DNA of 64,000 bases, taken from contig CAIUHP010000043.1 of the NCBI GenBank assembly GCA_903899015.1, positions 186,001 through 250,000 on the forward strand. The letters run 5' to 3'. This document shows positions 20,147-30,375 of this stretch, piece after piece. The position numbers and the translations under genes were made by a program. A model generated the notes under the pieces. The model was given only the letters and a program-made list of their open reading frames with translations. It was not told where the DNA came from and searched no databases. Positions within the stretch are counted from its first letter, which is position 1; each line of letters opens with the position of its first letter. The stretch comes from an uncultured Armatimonadota bacterium (GTDB taxonomy: Bacteria; Armatimonadota; Fimbriimonadia; Fimbriimonadales; Fimbriimonadaceae).

Positions 20147-20712
20147 AGGAGTCCCTGAATCGGGATAGAAACGAGGCGATGATTACTTGTGAGAACTAGA
20201 TTCGATTGTTCGACGTGTAGGCCAGATGCATCTGTAAAGAACTTTTCGTTCCCCACTTTCTGAAATCCGAATCCTGACCATCGATGAGCCGTTAAAGCAA
20301 GCTGACCGTCCAGACACCGGTCCAATGTCACCAGCAACTGGCCCTGTCCAGCAACCTTTGGCCCGAAGCAAAATTCGGTGAAAGGTCGACCAAGCGTGGA
20401 ACCAGCCCATTTTCGAGACAATTGCTTGCCATCAAAGTGCATGACGAACAGCGTTTTGTGAGGAAACTTGAGATACCGAGTGGTCTCATTAATCCCCACC
20501 ACAATATCGTCATCTCCATCACCATCCACGTCGGCGATTTCGAGGGCCCACGGGTGATGATCAGGGATGAGCCCGTCACACACTTTAGTGGATTTCAACC
20601 AAACCTGAAGGGGGTGGCGTGCATTTGGATCGAGCCGAATTTGAAACGTGGTTCCTGCGTGCAAAAGCATCGCTTTCTGGAGAACCAATATGGAAGCAAC
20701 AACAGCAATCAT
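20143..20712 (-). CDS. FG-GAP/VCBS-like hypothetical protein
   Basis: WALEIADVDGDGDDDIVVGI repeat signature. Overlaps the downstream DUF3160 gene start by 4 nt. Confidence 0.7.
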   Translation of the reverse strand: MIAVVASILVLQKAMLLHAGTTFQIRLDPNARHPLQVWLKSTKVCDGLIPDHHPWALEIADVDGDGDDDIVVGINETTRYLKFPHKTLFVMHFDGKQLSRKWAGSTLGRPFTEFCFGPKVAGQGQLLVTLDRCLDGQLALTAHRWSGFGFQKVGNEKFFTDASGLHVEQSNLVLTSNHRLVSIPIQGLL

Positions 20713-20936
20713 CGAACCTTACGAATGATGCGACGTACCACAAGGTCAAGAGATTCAGGGATTGTTAGAAATCATTTACGGGAGAGGACGAATGCCTTAT
20801 TCACACCGTAGAAGGCGTTCAAACGCGGAATAAATCCGAGGCACCATTAAGTCTTTAATAGGGTTCCCGCTGTCTTTTTCAGACTTTTATAGCTCAGCTT
20901 CCGGGAACGCAGTTAGAATGGATACGAGGCGAATCA

Positions 20937-21398
20937 ATGGCTCTTTTTAAGATTAACGTAAATGGATCCCAGCGGTCGGTGGATGTAGCACCCGACATGC
21001 CACTACTTTGGGTACTGAGAGATGAACTAGAGTTAACCGGCTCGAAATATGGCTGTGGAATTGGTTCTTGTGGCGCATGCACGGTACTCGTGGATGGCGC
21101 AGAGCAACAGAGTTGTCAAATCTCGATTTCCCAACTCGGCTCCAAGAAAGTAACCACGATCGAAGGATTATCGAAGGACGGAAACCATCCCCTTCAGAAA
21201 GCATGGGTTGAGCATGACGTCCCCCAGTGCGGATATTGCCAAGCGGGTCAAATCATGGCTGGAGCCGCCCTGCTCAAAAAGAATCCTCACCCGACCGATG
21301 CAGACATTGATGATGTCTTCCAAGGTCATATCTGCCGATGCGGAACCTACCAGCGCATCCGCGAGGCGATTAAGGCCGCCTCAGGAGCTGCAAAATGA
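20937..21398 (+). CDS. (2Fe-2S)-binding subunit of molybdenum hydroxylase (isoquinoline 1-oxidoreductase alpha-like)
   Basis: KYGCGIGSCGACTVLVDG...PQCGYCQAGQIMAGAALL...GHICRCGTYQRIREAI. Confidence 0.93.
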   Translation: MALFKINVNGSQRSVDVAPDMPLLWVLRDELELTGSKYGCGIGSCGACTVLVDGAEQQSCQISISQLGSKKVTTIEGLSKDGNHPLQKAWVEHDVPQCGYCQAGQIMAGAALLKKNPHPTDADIDDVFQGHICRCGTYQRIREAIKAASGAAK

Positions 21399-23470
21399 GC
21401 AACCGACTAGCCGTAAGCCGCCGATCGTTTATCCAAATCGTTGGAGGAGTGGGCGCTAGCCTCGTGTTAGGTAGCTTCTCCTCACTTGCCTGTGCCGCAA
21501 CGGAAGACAAAGTCAAAATCACCGGCAAGACCGGTGCCGCTTTCGCACCGAATGCACTTGTTCGCGTTGATCCAGACGGCAAGGTAACGGTAACAATCAT
21601 CGCTCCCGATGCTGGCCAGGGTAGTCGAACCGCACTTGCCATGATTGTAGCGGAAGAGCTCGATGTTGACTGGCACGACGTTAAGGTAGCTCAAGCTCCT
21701 GCGAACCAAGCCCTCTATGGCCGGCAAGGCATAGGAGGTAGTAGCACGATTCGATCGATGTACAACGAGTCGAGACAAGTAGGCGCAGCAACAAGAATGA
21801 TGCTGGTTGCCGCTGCCGCCAAGACATGGAACGTTGAACCATCGACGCTCAAAACATCAAAGGGCCATGTATTGAGTGCAGACGGTAAGAAGTCTATTGC
21901 CTATGGCGATTTGACCGCGATGGCATCCACCATGCCTCTACCAACCGAGAAAGTAGAGCTTAAGAAATCCGGTGATTTCACTCTGATTGGAAAAGGTGCC
22001 ACGCGTGTCGATAATCATGACGTCGCAACCGGCAAAGCCATGTACGGCCTCGACGTAAAGGTTCCTGGCATGGTTTACGCAGTCATTGCCCGCGCTCCCG
22101 CCTTCGGAGCAACCGTCAAGAGCTTTGATGCTACGGCGGCAAAGAAGGTTGATGGAGTACTGGATGTTGTCCAAGTTCCAAGTGGAGTTGCCGTAATCGG
22201 TAAGAACACATGGGCCGCCATCAGCGGACGAACAGCGCTCAAAGTTGATTGGGACCTGGGTGCGAATGCCGACTTAACGAGCGCCAAAATCACCGAAAAG
22301 CTCAAGGCGGGCTTGAAAGATCACTTAGAAATGCCAAGTGGCTCCAAGGTTGTCGAAGCAACGATGGACTTCCCATTCCTTGCTCACGCAACGATGGAGC
22401 CCTTGAATGCGGTCGCCGACGTCCGTGAAGATAGCTGCACGATCTGGGCAGGAACACAACAGCCAACTGGAGCGCAAAACGGCGTTGCCCGACTGCTAAA
22501 ACTGCCCGTTGAAAAGGTCACCCTTAACGTCATGTTGCTAGGTGGAGGTTTTGGTCGCCGACTCTATGACGACTATATCCAAGATGCTGTCCATGTCTCG
22601 AAGGCGATTAAAAAGCCAGTCAAGTTAATGTGGACCCGCGAGGACGACATGTCACACGACAATTATCGACCTGCGTGCCACACATCCTTCAAGGGTGCCG
22701 TTGACGCAGCCGGTAAACCAGTCGGTTGGAGCGTTCAAGCCATGCAAGTTGGCGGACGCGGCGGCAGTAACTTTGGCGATGCTGGAATCAATTACGACAT
22801 CCCCAAAGCCGCGATGCTGGAAGGGGGAGCTCGAGTTGGAGTTCCAACTGGACCTTGGCGATCGGTTGAAAACACCCTCTTCAATGTTGCTCATGAATGC
22901 TTCATTGATGAAATGGCGCATGCCGCCGGCAAAGATCCTTTTGAATTCCGTCACGAACTCATCACCGATGATCGTCTCCGGAAGGTGCTTGAAGTTGCCG
23001 CCGAGAAGAGTGGCTGGAAGAACCCACTCCCTAAAGGGCACGGCCGAGGAATCGCCTGCTTCAAGGGTTATGGCTCCTACGCCGCCCACGTTGTAGAACT
23101 CAGCATCGAGAACAACAAAGTCAAATTGCACCGCGCAGTTTGTGTTGTCGATTGCGGAGTAGCGGTCAATCCCAAGGGTGTCGAAGCTCAAATGCAGGGG
23201 GCTTGTACCGATGGCCTCTCCACCGCGCTTCGAGCAGCAATTACCATAGACGCTGGCGGAACAGCTCAGACGAACTGGTCAGAGTATCACTGGATGACTC
23301 TCGATGCGATGCCAAAAGTTGAAGTCACCATCATCCAGGGAGCCGATCATCCTGGCGGAATGGGTGAAGTTGGCTATCCTTCGGTCGCACCCGCAGTTGC
23401 CAACGCGGTATTTGCTGCGACCGGCAAGCGAGTCCGTAAGTTCCCAATTAAGCTAGCCGAATTAGCTTAA
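21395..23470 (+). CDS. Tat-exported molybdopterin-binding subunit of molybdenum hydroxylase (IorB-like)
   Basis: N-terminal SRRSFIQIVGG twin-arginine signal; DAGQGSRTALAMIVAEELDVDW...LLGGGFGRRLYDDY...WRSVENTLFNVAHECFIDE...GGMGEVGYPSVAPAVANAVF. Confidence 0.93.
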   Translation: MSNRLAVSRRSFIQIVGGVGASLVLGSFSSLACAATEDKVKITGKTGAAFAPNALVRVDPDGKVTVTIIAPDAGQGSRTALAMIVAEELDVDWHDVKVAQAPANQALYGRQGIGGSSTIRSMYNESRQVGAATRMMLVAAAAKTWNVEPSTLKTSKGHVLSADGKKSIAYGDLTAMASTMPLPTEKVELKKSGDFTLIGKGATRVDNHDVATGKAMYGLDVKVPGMVYAVIARAPAFGATVKSFDATAAKKVDGVLDVVQVPSGVAVIGKNTWAAISGRTALKVDWDLGANADLTSAKITEKLKAGLKDHLEMPSGSKVVEATMDFPFLAHATMEPLNAVADVREDSCTIWAGTQQPTGAQNGVARLLKLPVEKVTLNVMLLGGGFGRRLYDDYIQDAVHVSKAIKKPVKLMWTREDDMSHDNYRPACHTSFKGAVDAAGKPVGWSVQAMQVGGRGGSNFGDAGINYDIPKAAMLEGGARVGVPTGPWRSVENTLFNVAHECFIDEMAHAAGKDPFEFRHELITDDRLRKVLEVAAEKSGWKNPLPKGHGRGIACFKGYGSYAAHVVELSIENNKVKLHRAVCVVDCGVAVNPKGVEAQMQGACTDGLSTALRAAITIDAGGTAQTNWSEYHWMTLDAMPKVEVTIIQGADHPGGMGEVGYPSVAPAVANAVFAATGKRVRKFPIKLAELA

Positions 23471-23480
23471 TCCACGCTCA

Positions 23481-23514
23481 ATCAGGCTCGACGCACCTTT
23501 GCATCGAGCCTGAT
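23481..23514 (+). terminator. Hairpin terminator between iorB-like and xdhC-like genes
   Basis: Perfect 11-bp stem atcaggctcga/tcgagcctgat. Confidence 0.6.
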
Positions 23515-23540
23515 CTTCTGTTACGAATCCCATTTCCCTT

Positions 23541-24539
23541 ATGCGCGATGTTCTTCCGACCCTTGAACAATGGACTACCGAAGGGCATAAGTTTGCCACT
23601 GCGACAGTAACCAAAACGTGGGGTTCCTCTCCGCGCCCGATTGGGGCGATTATGGGAATTCGCGATGACGGCCTGATCATCGGATCGGTAAGCGGTGGGT
23701 GCGTTGAAACCGCGGTCATTGAAGAAGCCCAAAAGGCCCTGCAAACGGGACTGCCCAAAGAGCTGAAATTCGAGGCAATCGGCGAAGACAGCCTCTGGGA
23801 CGTCGGACTTTCCTGTGGTGGTCAGATTCAAATTTGGATCGAGCCCGACCCTCAATTCAGAAGCCCCGAGATTTGGCAGCAAGTAGTTCAAAACATCAAA
23901 ACCGAGCAACCTTGCATCGTCATCACCAAAATGTCCGATTCGAACACCATTATTTGGGAGCCGGGTCAAAACGATAGTTGCGGTGGCATCCTTCAATCCG
24001 CGTTGGCAAATCGAGAAAGTCAGGAGGTGATGGTAGATGGTGACCGCCTATTCCTAAATGTGCTCTGCACACGCGAAAAGGTCGTGATCATTGGATCAGT
24101 CCATATCGCAGTTCCTCTTGTAAAGTTCGTCAAAGAACTGGGATTTGAAACGGTCATCATTGATCCTCGCAGCGCATTTGCCAATACCGACCGATTTCCA
24201 GTTTGCCCCGACCAAATCCTGTGTGAATGGCCAGATTCGGGACTAAGCAAGCTCAACCTAAACGCGGATACCTACGCCGTCGTGCTCACTCATGATCCTA
24301 AGATTGACGACGTGGCTCTTGCCATTCTTCTAAAGAGTCCGGTCGCCTATATCGGAGCACTTGGGAGTCGAGTGACTCAAGCAAAGCGTCGAGACACTTT
24401 GCGAGAACAAGGTTTCACCGAAAATGAACTTCAGCGAATCCGCGGTCCGGTCGGATTAAACATCGGAGCTCGGTCTCCGGAAGAGATTGCGCTTAGCATT
24501 GCAGCAGAAATCGTTCAAGTTAGAAGATCTGAGCATTAG
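23541..24539 (+). CDS. XdhC/CoxI-family molybdenum-cofactor maturation protein
   Basis: TKTWGSSPRPIGAIMGIRDDGLIIGSVSGGCVE...LSCGGQIQIWIEP...RSPEEIALSIAAEIV. Confidence 0.93.
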   Translation: MRDVLPTLEQWTTEGHKFATATVTKTWGSSPRPIGAIMGIRDDGLIIGSVSGGCVETAVIEEAQKALQTGLPKELKFEAIGEDSLWDVGLSCGGQIQIWIEPDPQFRSPEIWQQVVQNIKTEQPCIVITKMSDSNTIIWEPGQNDSCGGILQSALANRESQEVMVDGDRLFLNVLCTREKVVIIGSVHIAVPLVKFVKELGFETVIIDPRSAFANTDRFPVCPDQILCEWPDSGLSKLNLNADTYAVVLTHDPKIDDVALAILLKSPVAYIGALGSRVTQAKRRDTLREQGFTENELQRIRGPVGLNIGARSPEEIALSIAAEIVQVRRSEH

Positions 24540-24581
24540 CCCCTTGTGCAACTGAACAATGGAGGTTCAGAATAGGCGGAT

Positions 24582-25676
24582 ATGAATCGCCGGGAGTTCT
24601 TGTTGGCCACTGCCTCTGCTTCCGTTGCGTCAACGGTCGAGCTTCCTCTGAAGCTGGCTAGTGTTTTGTCTCCACAAACCAAATCACAGAGAAGTAATTT
24701 GACTAATCGAAAATACTGGGCATGGGTTGGCATTAGCCGACAAGAATCGACTGCAAAATTAAAAGCGAAATACGCTACCTATAAGAAGCATGGAATTGAC
24801 GCCATATTCTTGGAAGGTGGTATTGACGACCGCGAGTTCGACATTATCAAAGAAGCGGGCCTGGATCTCCACAGTTGGATGTGGACCACCAATCGAGGCG
24901 ACGCTTGGATTCGCGAAAACCACCCAGATTGGTACATGGTGAGCCGAAACGGCAAATCATGCTTCGACATGCCTCCCTACGTGGACTACTACAGGTGGAT
25001 TTCGCCAGTTATCCCAGGCGTTCAGAATTACCTCAAAGAAAAAGCTGACGAGCTAGCCAGTCATAACGCCGTCTCAGGCGTCCACTTAGACTACGTTCGC
25101 TATCCAGACGTCATCCTACCAAAGGCACTTTGGAGGCATTACAATCTGGACCAGACAGAAGAACTTCCCGACTATGATTTTTGCTACAGCGAACACACTC
25201 GGAAAGCATTCAAAGCTGTAAGTGGTCGCGATCCCATCGATATTCAAGATCCGTCTCACGATCAGGAATGGTTGCACTTCCGATACGACTCAGTCACTCA
25301 CCTCGTAAAGCAGCTCGCTGGAGTCGTTAAAGGCCGGGGTCGAACACTCACCGCCGCAGTGTTCCCCACCCCAAGAATGGCCCGCAAAATTTGTCGCCAA
25401 GATTGGGACAAGTGGCCCCTTGACGGTGTCTGCCCGATGACCTATAACAGCTTTTACGACGAGCCTGTAGAATGGATAGGAGATTGCATTCTTGAAAATG
25501 TGCAAGCAGTGAAATTCCCGGTTTATGCCGGACTTTACATGCCTGACATGGAAGATTTAGCATCATTCCGCAAGGCAATCAACCTCGTTCACAAGAAGGG
25601 AGGATCCGGTGTTTCTTTGTTCGGAGGAGTCAGTGACTCTCATTGGAAAGTCTTCGAAGAAGCAATTCACGGCTAA
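24582..25676 (+). CDS. GHL10/DUF4015-like glycosyl-hydrolase-related secreted protein
   Basis: Tat-like MNRREFLLATASAS; NAVSGVHLDYVRYPD...VTHLVKQLAGVVKGRGRTLTAAVFPTP...WPLDGVCPMTYNSFYDEPVEW. Confidence 0.8.
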   Translation: MNRREFLLATASASVASTVELPLKLASVLSPQTKSQRSNLTNRKYWAWVGISRQESTAKLKAKYATYKKHGIDAIFLEGGIDDREFDIIKEAGLDLHSWMWTTNRGDAWIRENHPDWYMVSRNGKSCFDMPPYVDYYRWISPVIPGVQNYLKEKADELASHNAVSGVHLDYVRYPDVILPKALWRHYNLDQTEELPDYDFCYSEHTRKAFKAVSGRDPIDIQDPSHDQEWLHFRYDSVTHLVKQLAGVVKGRGRTLTAAVFPTPRMARKICRQDWDKWPLDGVCPMTYNSFYDEPVEWIGDCILENVQAVKFPVYAGLYMPDMEDLASFRKAINLVHKKGGSGVSLFGGVSDSHWKVFEEAIHG

Positions 25677-25783
25677 CCGTAAAACGCTAAACAAGAAAAC
25701 CAACACAGGAGCACCTGTTTCGACTCAGATATCGTCATGCCATTAGTTATCGCCAGACCGTTAAGGGCTACCATGTTGCAAAA

Positions 25784-26173
25784 TTGCTGACACATCCGTG
25801 GTTAAGATATGAACTGCTAACCACACTTGGCAGGCTATGCGATCCAAATCTTAAGGATCACACCTTAAGATGCGCGTTTGCGGCTGGCGACATTCGCGCT
25901 CATGGTGAATTGCTCTTAGACGAATTGCCCGAAGACTTGAACTCTGCGATCGGCAAATTTCTCTACGACTCATTTGAAGTCGCTTCACTCGGATTTGCAG
26001 TAGTGGCCATCAAGGATTTCTTCGAAGGAGGTCAATGGTACGGCACCATGCTTCCGCGAGCCGATGACCCAATATGGGCTCGACTTATTGCCACTTGTGA
26101 AAGTGCAAAACAAGCACTCATAGCAAACGGTATGCCTCCTTTTAACGAAGATTTGTCTTACCGAAATCGCTAA
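25784..26173 (+). CDS. Hypothetical protein
   Basis: 129 aa ORF with TTG as the only reported start; balanced composition; no family recognised. Confidence 0.45.
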   Translation: MLTHPWLRYELLTTLGRLCDPNLKDHTLRCAFAAGDIRAHGELLLDELPEDLNSAIGKFLYDSFEVASLGFAVVAIKDFFEGGQWYGTMLPRADDPIWARLIATCESAKQALIANGMPPFNEDLSYRNR

Positions 26174-26184
26174 AACTAACCCTT

Positions 26185-26664
26185 TCAGTGAGTCTGGATA
26201 CCTTCAGAAGGGCCAAATTTAGCTCGATATTCTTTGAGGATCAGGTAGATCACAAAGCCATCAAAGAGACCCAAGACTCCGGTTATCGCTTCGTGGGCCG
26301 CGATTCCTCGACAAACTTCGATCGCCGTAAACAACGACAGGACACCCATCAGCCCCGTATATCCCCATCGTTTTCCTTTAAAAATGGCTCCAATCAAGAT
26401 GACTTTGGACAATCCATGAACAAACAAATACAGCGCAGAGATGAGATGGGCATGAACTAACACCGTTTCAGCCAACTTATCGAGTCGACCAGAGAGAACT
26501 TCGTGATGCCGATAAAGTTCGTGCTGAGACAACACCAAAATGGCTCGCGAAAGGCGCGTGGGCATCGTGAGAAGTAATCCGCCTATCACTTCTAGGAGAG
26601 AATCCACCCCCTTGGTGATGAGTCCGATTCGAAAGAAAAGGTCGGTTGTTTTGTTGACAGCCAT
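26185..26664 (-). CDS. DUF2127-family membrane protein
   Basis: LFFRIGLITKGVDSLLEVIGGLLL...LYLFVHGLSKVILIGAIFKGKRWGYTGLMGVLSLFTAIEV. Confidence 0.82.
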   Translation of the reverse strand: MAVNKTTDLFFRIGLITKGVDSLLEVIGGLLLTMPTRLSRAILVLSQHELYRHHEVLSGRLDKLAETVLVHAHLISALYLFVHGLSKVILIGAIFKGKRWGYTGLMGVLSLFTAIEVCRGIAAHEAITGVLGLFDGFVIYLILKEYRAKFGPSEGIQTH

Positions 26665-26750
26665 CTTGAAGGTTCATTGGATCGAAACGCCAATCGCTTA
26701 ATGTTTCGTTACTCGCACGGATTCAGAAATCCGCCATCCTTTAGGAGACT

Positions 26751-28484
26751 ATGAAACTGAACGAATCGATTCTCAGGCGCGTTGCGATTGGAGTCATATC
26801 CGTAAGCGTGATAGCAACCCATGCCAATGCGTCACTGTTGCCTACTCGGCTCGGACGCCCGGGCACACCACCCGTGGAAGCTCTGATCTACTGCACCATG
26901 CCATCAACTCGCGAGCATCGCCCCGAGATGGCCATGGATGGTGACGCTAACACGAGTTTCCAAACGACCGCTGGGATGGACGATGGCGACACCTTCTTGG
27001 TATTGCTTTCGCGCCCAATCAACGTTCGCGCAATCACAGTTCAAACGGGAGACGAGGACCATAATGAATTGCTCAACGATGCGATCCTAGAAACATCTCC
27101 CGACCAGATCCATTTCAACCAAGCCGCATCGTTCGGCAAGGACGGCATCGCTTCTGGCAGTTGGAGACGCCGCTCCGTATCCGCGATCCGCATTCGAGTC
27201 AATGCCCATCGCTCCGTGCCAAAGTTGGTCATCAAAGAGATTTCGGTCCAAGGGGGAGACCTCATTTCCCATGTGCAGTACGGACCGGGTCGAGGGTTCA
27301 GCGATATCTCTCAGGCACCAGACCTTGCCAAATGGGCAGACATTGCCGAAAAACAAATGGAGTCTTTCTGGCCTGACACCGCCGCAATGCTCTACTCCTA
27401 TGGACTGATCACTCCCAATATGGTCAATGTCGTCTATAAAACCGGCCCTGGCGTCACTGGGGTCGCCGCTACCGGTGGTGGGGTCATGACTGTCAACTCA
27501 AAATGGTGCCGAGCTCACCCTGAAGACACCGGGCTAACCGTTCACGAAATGGCCCACGTCGTCCAATGTATCAATGCCGCTGCCCCGGGCTGGCTGGTGG
27601 AAGGTACTGCTGATTACATTCGCTGGGTCAAGTTCGAGCCTGAGCACTTCAAGGCTCGTATCAACGTTGCCAAAGCGACCTATCATGACGCTTATCAGAC
27701 CAGTGCCACATTCCTTGCCTGGTGCGTCAACCACTACGACAGCCAGCTCATCACGAAGTTCAGCGACGCCGCTCGCAAAGGCAAATATCGTAATAGTCTC
27801 TTCAAGGATTACTGTGGCAAGGACGTCGACACCCTATGGACTGAGTTCATAGAAGCATACAAAAAGGATCCGACACGCATCCTTCAGAATCCCCACGAGA
27901 CGGCAATCGTCAAGAGAAAACTCCCCGAAGTTACGGCAGGAACCAGCCAGTCCGTTGACCTTTCAAGCCTCTTCAATGTGATCGGTGTTACTTCCGACCA
28001 CACACGCGTAAAAGCAGACGGTGGCTTTGACGGCGAAGGCAATACATTCCCAAATCAGAACGTTCAGGAAAAGACCGTCGTGAGAAATGTCGCCTTTAAT
28101 GTTGGCAAGCCAGACGCTCAAAATGTCCTTGCTTGCAGAGGGCAAGTCGTTCCGCTGCCGTCTGGAAGTCATCAATCTTTGTGGATTTTGGCTTCTTCGA
28201 TTGAAGGCTCTCATCGGGATCAACCCATCACCATTCGTTACACCGATGGAACAAGCCAAGTTATTCAGCAGAGCTTTAGCGATTGGTACGTCCCAGAGGC
28301 GTTTTCAGGCGAGGTAAGAGCCATTCGGTGCGAATACCGCAACACCCCCGATGGAACCAAAGATACGAGAAATTTCTTCGTCTACGCCTACGGGTTCAAT
28401 CTTGATGCGACAAAGACTCTTAAGGACGTCACGTTGCCTAACGACGACGGAATAAGGGTTCTCGCTGTCTCGACCGCTGGGTAG
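26751..28484 (+). CDS. Secreted basic-secretory-protein-family metallopeptidase with discoidin-like N-terminal domain
   Basis: MAMDGDANTSFQT...discoidin-like region, then LTVHEMAHVVQCINAAAPGWLVEGTADYIRW (HExxH). Confidence 0.82.
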   Translation: MKLNESILRRVAIGVISVSVIATHANASLLPTRLGRPGTPPVEALIYCTMPSTREHRPEMAMDGDANTSFQTTAGMDDGDTFLVLLSRPINVRAITVQTGDEDHNELLNDAILETSPDQIHFNQAASFGKDGIASGSWRRRSVSAIRIRVNAHRSVPKLVIKEISVQGGDLISHVQYGPGRGFSDISQAPDLAKWADIAEKQMESFWPDTAAMLYSYGLITPNMVNVVYKTGPGVTGVAATGGGVMTVNSKWCRAHPEDTGLTVHEMAHVVQCINAAAPGWLVEGTADYIRWVKFEPEHFKARINVAKATYHDAYQTSATFLAWCVNHYDSQLITKFSDAARKGKYRNSLFKDYCGKDVDTLWTEFIEAYKKDPTRILQNPHETAIVKRKLPEVTAGTSQSVDLSSLFNVIGVTSDHTRVKADGGFDGEGNTFPNQNVQEKTVVRNVAFNVGKPDAQNVLACRGQVVPLPSGSHQSLWILASSIEGSHRDQPITIRYTDGTSQVIQQSFSDWYVPEAFSGEVRAIRCEYRNTPDGTKDTRNFFVYAYGFNLDATKTLKDVTLPNDDGIRVLAVSTAG

Positions 28485-28488
28485 CGGA

Positions 28489-30276
28489 CTAAGATGCCGC
28501 CTGTAACGCGACACGAAACTGTTCGCGGTACAGGCGAGAATAGAGCCCATCTGATTGAAGTAACTCAGCATGAGTTCCGTGCTCCGTGACCACGCCTTTC
28601 TCGAGCACAACGATAACATCGGCTTTGACAATCGTCGAGAGTCGGTGCGCAATGACAAAGCTCGTCCGACCCGCCATCAAGTTATCGAGCGCCGCTTGGA
28701 GTAAAGCTTCGGTCTGAGAATCGAGCGACGACGTTGCCTCATCCAAGATCAGAATCTTAGGGTCGGCGAGCAATGCACGAGCTATCGCCATGCGTTGCTT
28801 TTCGCCCACAGAAAGCTTGATGCCATCTTCCCCGATTTTGGTGTCGTACCCCTCAGGGAGCGCTTCGATTGCGTCATGAATGTTGGCCGCCTTCGCTGCG
28901 TCTTCAACTTCCTTGTCCGTTGCTGCCAACCGACCGTACCGAATGTTTTCACGGATGGTTGTGTTAAAAAGAATGCTTTCCTGAGCCACAACGCCAACTT
29001 GAGATCGATACGAAAGCAGTTGTGTTTCACGCAGGTCAACGTTGTCGACGGCAATATGTCCCGACGTTGGATCGTAGTGACGAAGGAGCAAACTCGCCAA
29101 AGTGGTTTTCCCGCTTCCCGAGAATCCCACCAGCGCGACCATCTGCCCCGGCTTCACACGCAAGTCGATACCTTTCAGAACCGGTTGCCCCGGCTCATAT
29201 TCAAACCAAACGTTCTCGAAGTCCACTTGCCCAACGATCTGAGGCATTGCCTTGGCACCAGGAATATCCTTTACTTCGTTGAAAGTGTTCAAGGTTCGGA
29301 AGATACGATTCAGAGCCGCTTCCGCTCGAGCGATTGGGTCAAGAATGACCAGGAACCGAACAATCGGACCGTAAACATAGTTGACGGCATAAATAAGGAA
29401 CATGACAAGCGTTCCCGCCTGCATCTTGCCCTGAAGGCATTGATTCCCACCGTACCAGAGCACGAGTCCTGTCGCGACTCCACAAAGAGCGTCTGCTACC
29501 GTCCACAATCCACCACCGAGGGCACCTTGCCGAACGTTGAGCCCCATCAGTTCGCGGGTGGTGCTCATGAAACTTCGCGCTTCGAATCGCTCTTGACCAA
29601 AGCTCTTGACAGTCTGGATACCGGTCAACTTCTCTTGCATCTGACCAAACATCGTGTCTCGTTTGGCTCGAATATCGTCGCTTGTGACTTGCAGAGGCTT
29701 GAAGAATCGGCGGAAGTTGAAAATATAAAGCGGCGCAATGCTCAAGCTCAGTAGAGCCATGATCGGATTAATCGTGAACAACAAGATGATCACGATCAAG
29801 AGCTGCACGATATCGCCGACCATCGTCGTCAGGTTCGCCGTGATGAGGTTCTGAACCGTGCTGGCGTCGTTGATGACGTTGCTAACAAGCTTTCCGGTCT
29901 GGTTCTTTTCAAAATAGGCCAGCGGCAAGGACTGCATATGACCTAACATTCGCTCGCGAATCTCGATGAGGAAGTTCTGTCCTAGCGTCGCCATCGCAAT
30001 CGAGAGGGCATATCCCAACAATGCCTGACTGCCTGACAAACCGACGATGTAAAAGAGATAGAGCGTCGTGTTGACGTTCTCGCCTCGCTGCAGCTTGTTG
30101 ACGATGTCCCCAAGCACGAATGGAGGTAAGAATCCAAAGACACTTTGGGCAACAGTGAGCGCTGAGCAAAGAAGAATGAGGCCCTTAAAGGGTTTCAGCT
30201 CAGGTATCAGTCGACGCAACGGATGGATATTCCGATCGTCGGATGTATTGTCGGTTGACTCATCCGCCACAACCAT
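28489..30276 (-). CDS. ABC exporter, fused permease and ATPase (MsbA-like)
   Basis: Walker A GFSGSGKTTLASLL, signature LSVGEKQRMAIARALL, Walker B ILILDEATSSLD, six-TM N-terminal half. Confidence 0.95.
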   Translation of the reverse strand: MVVADESTDNTSDDRNIHPLRRLIPELKPFKGLILLCSALTVAQSVFGFLPPFVLGDIVNKLQRGENVNTTLYLFYIVGLSGSQALLGYALSIAMATLGQNFLIEIRERMLGHMQSLPLAYFEKNQTGKLVSNVINDASTVQNLITANLTTMVGDIVQLLIVIILLFTINPIMALLSLSIAPLYIFNFRRFFKPLQVTSDDIRAKRDTMFGQMQEKLTGIQTVKSFGQERFEARSFMSTTRELMGLNVRQGALGGGLWTVADALCGVATGLVLWYGGNQCLQGKMQAGTLVMFLIYAVNYVYGPIVRFLVILDPIARAEAALNRIFRTLNTFNEVKDIPGAKAMPQIVGQVDFENVWFEYEPGQPVLKGIDLRVKPGQMVALVGFSGSGKTTLASLLLRHYDPTSGHIAVDNVDLRETQLLSYRSQVGVVAQESILFNTTIRENIRYGRLAATDKEVEDAAKAANIHDAIEALPEGYDTKIGEDGIKLSVGEKQRMAIARALLADPKILILDEATSSLDSQTEALLQAALDNLMAGRTSFVIAHRLSTIVKADVIVVLEKGVVTEHGTHAELLQSDGLYSRLYREQFRVALQAAS

Positions 30277-30375
30277 TTCGTTGTCTCAAGTTTACGCAAT
30301 AATGAACGGTCAGCATACGGTGATGTTCAAACGACATAATGAATATTCACTCGAAGACGAGTTGCAACCAATAAC

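Noticed and set aside
20820-20936. Molybdenum-cofactor riboswitch upstream of the 2Fe-2S subunit gene
   Set aside because: Only one pair of 7-nt inverted arms is visible; I could not match the Moco riboswitch consensus by eye, so it is kept only as a weak regulatory observation.
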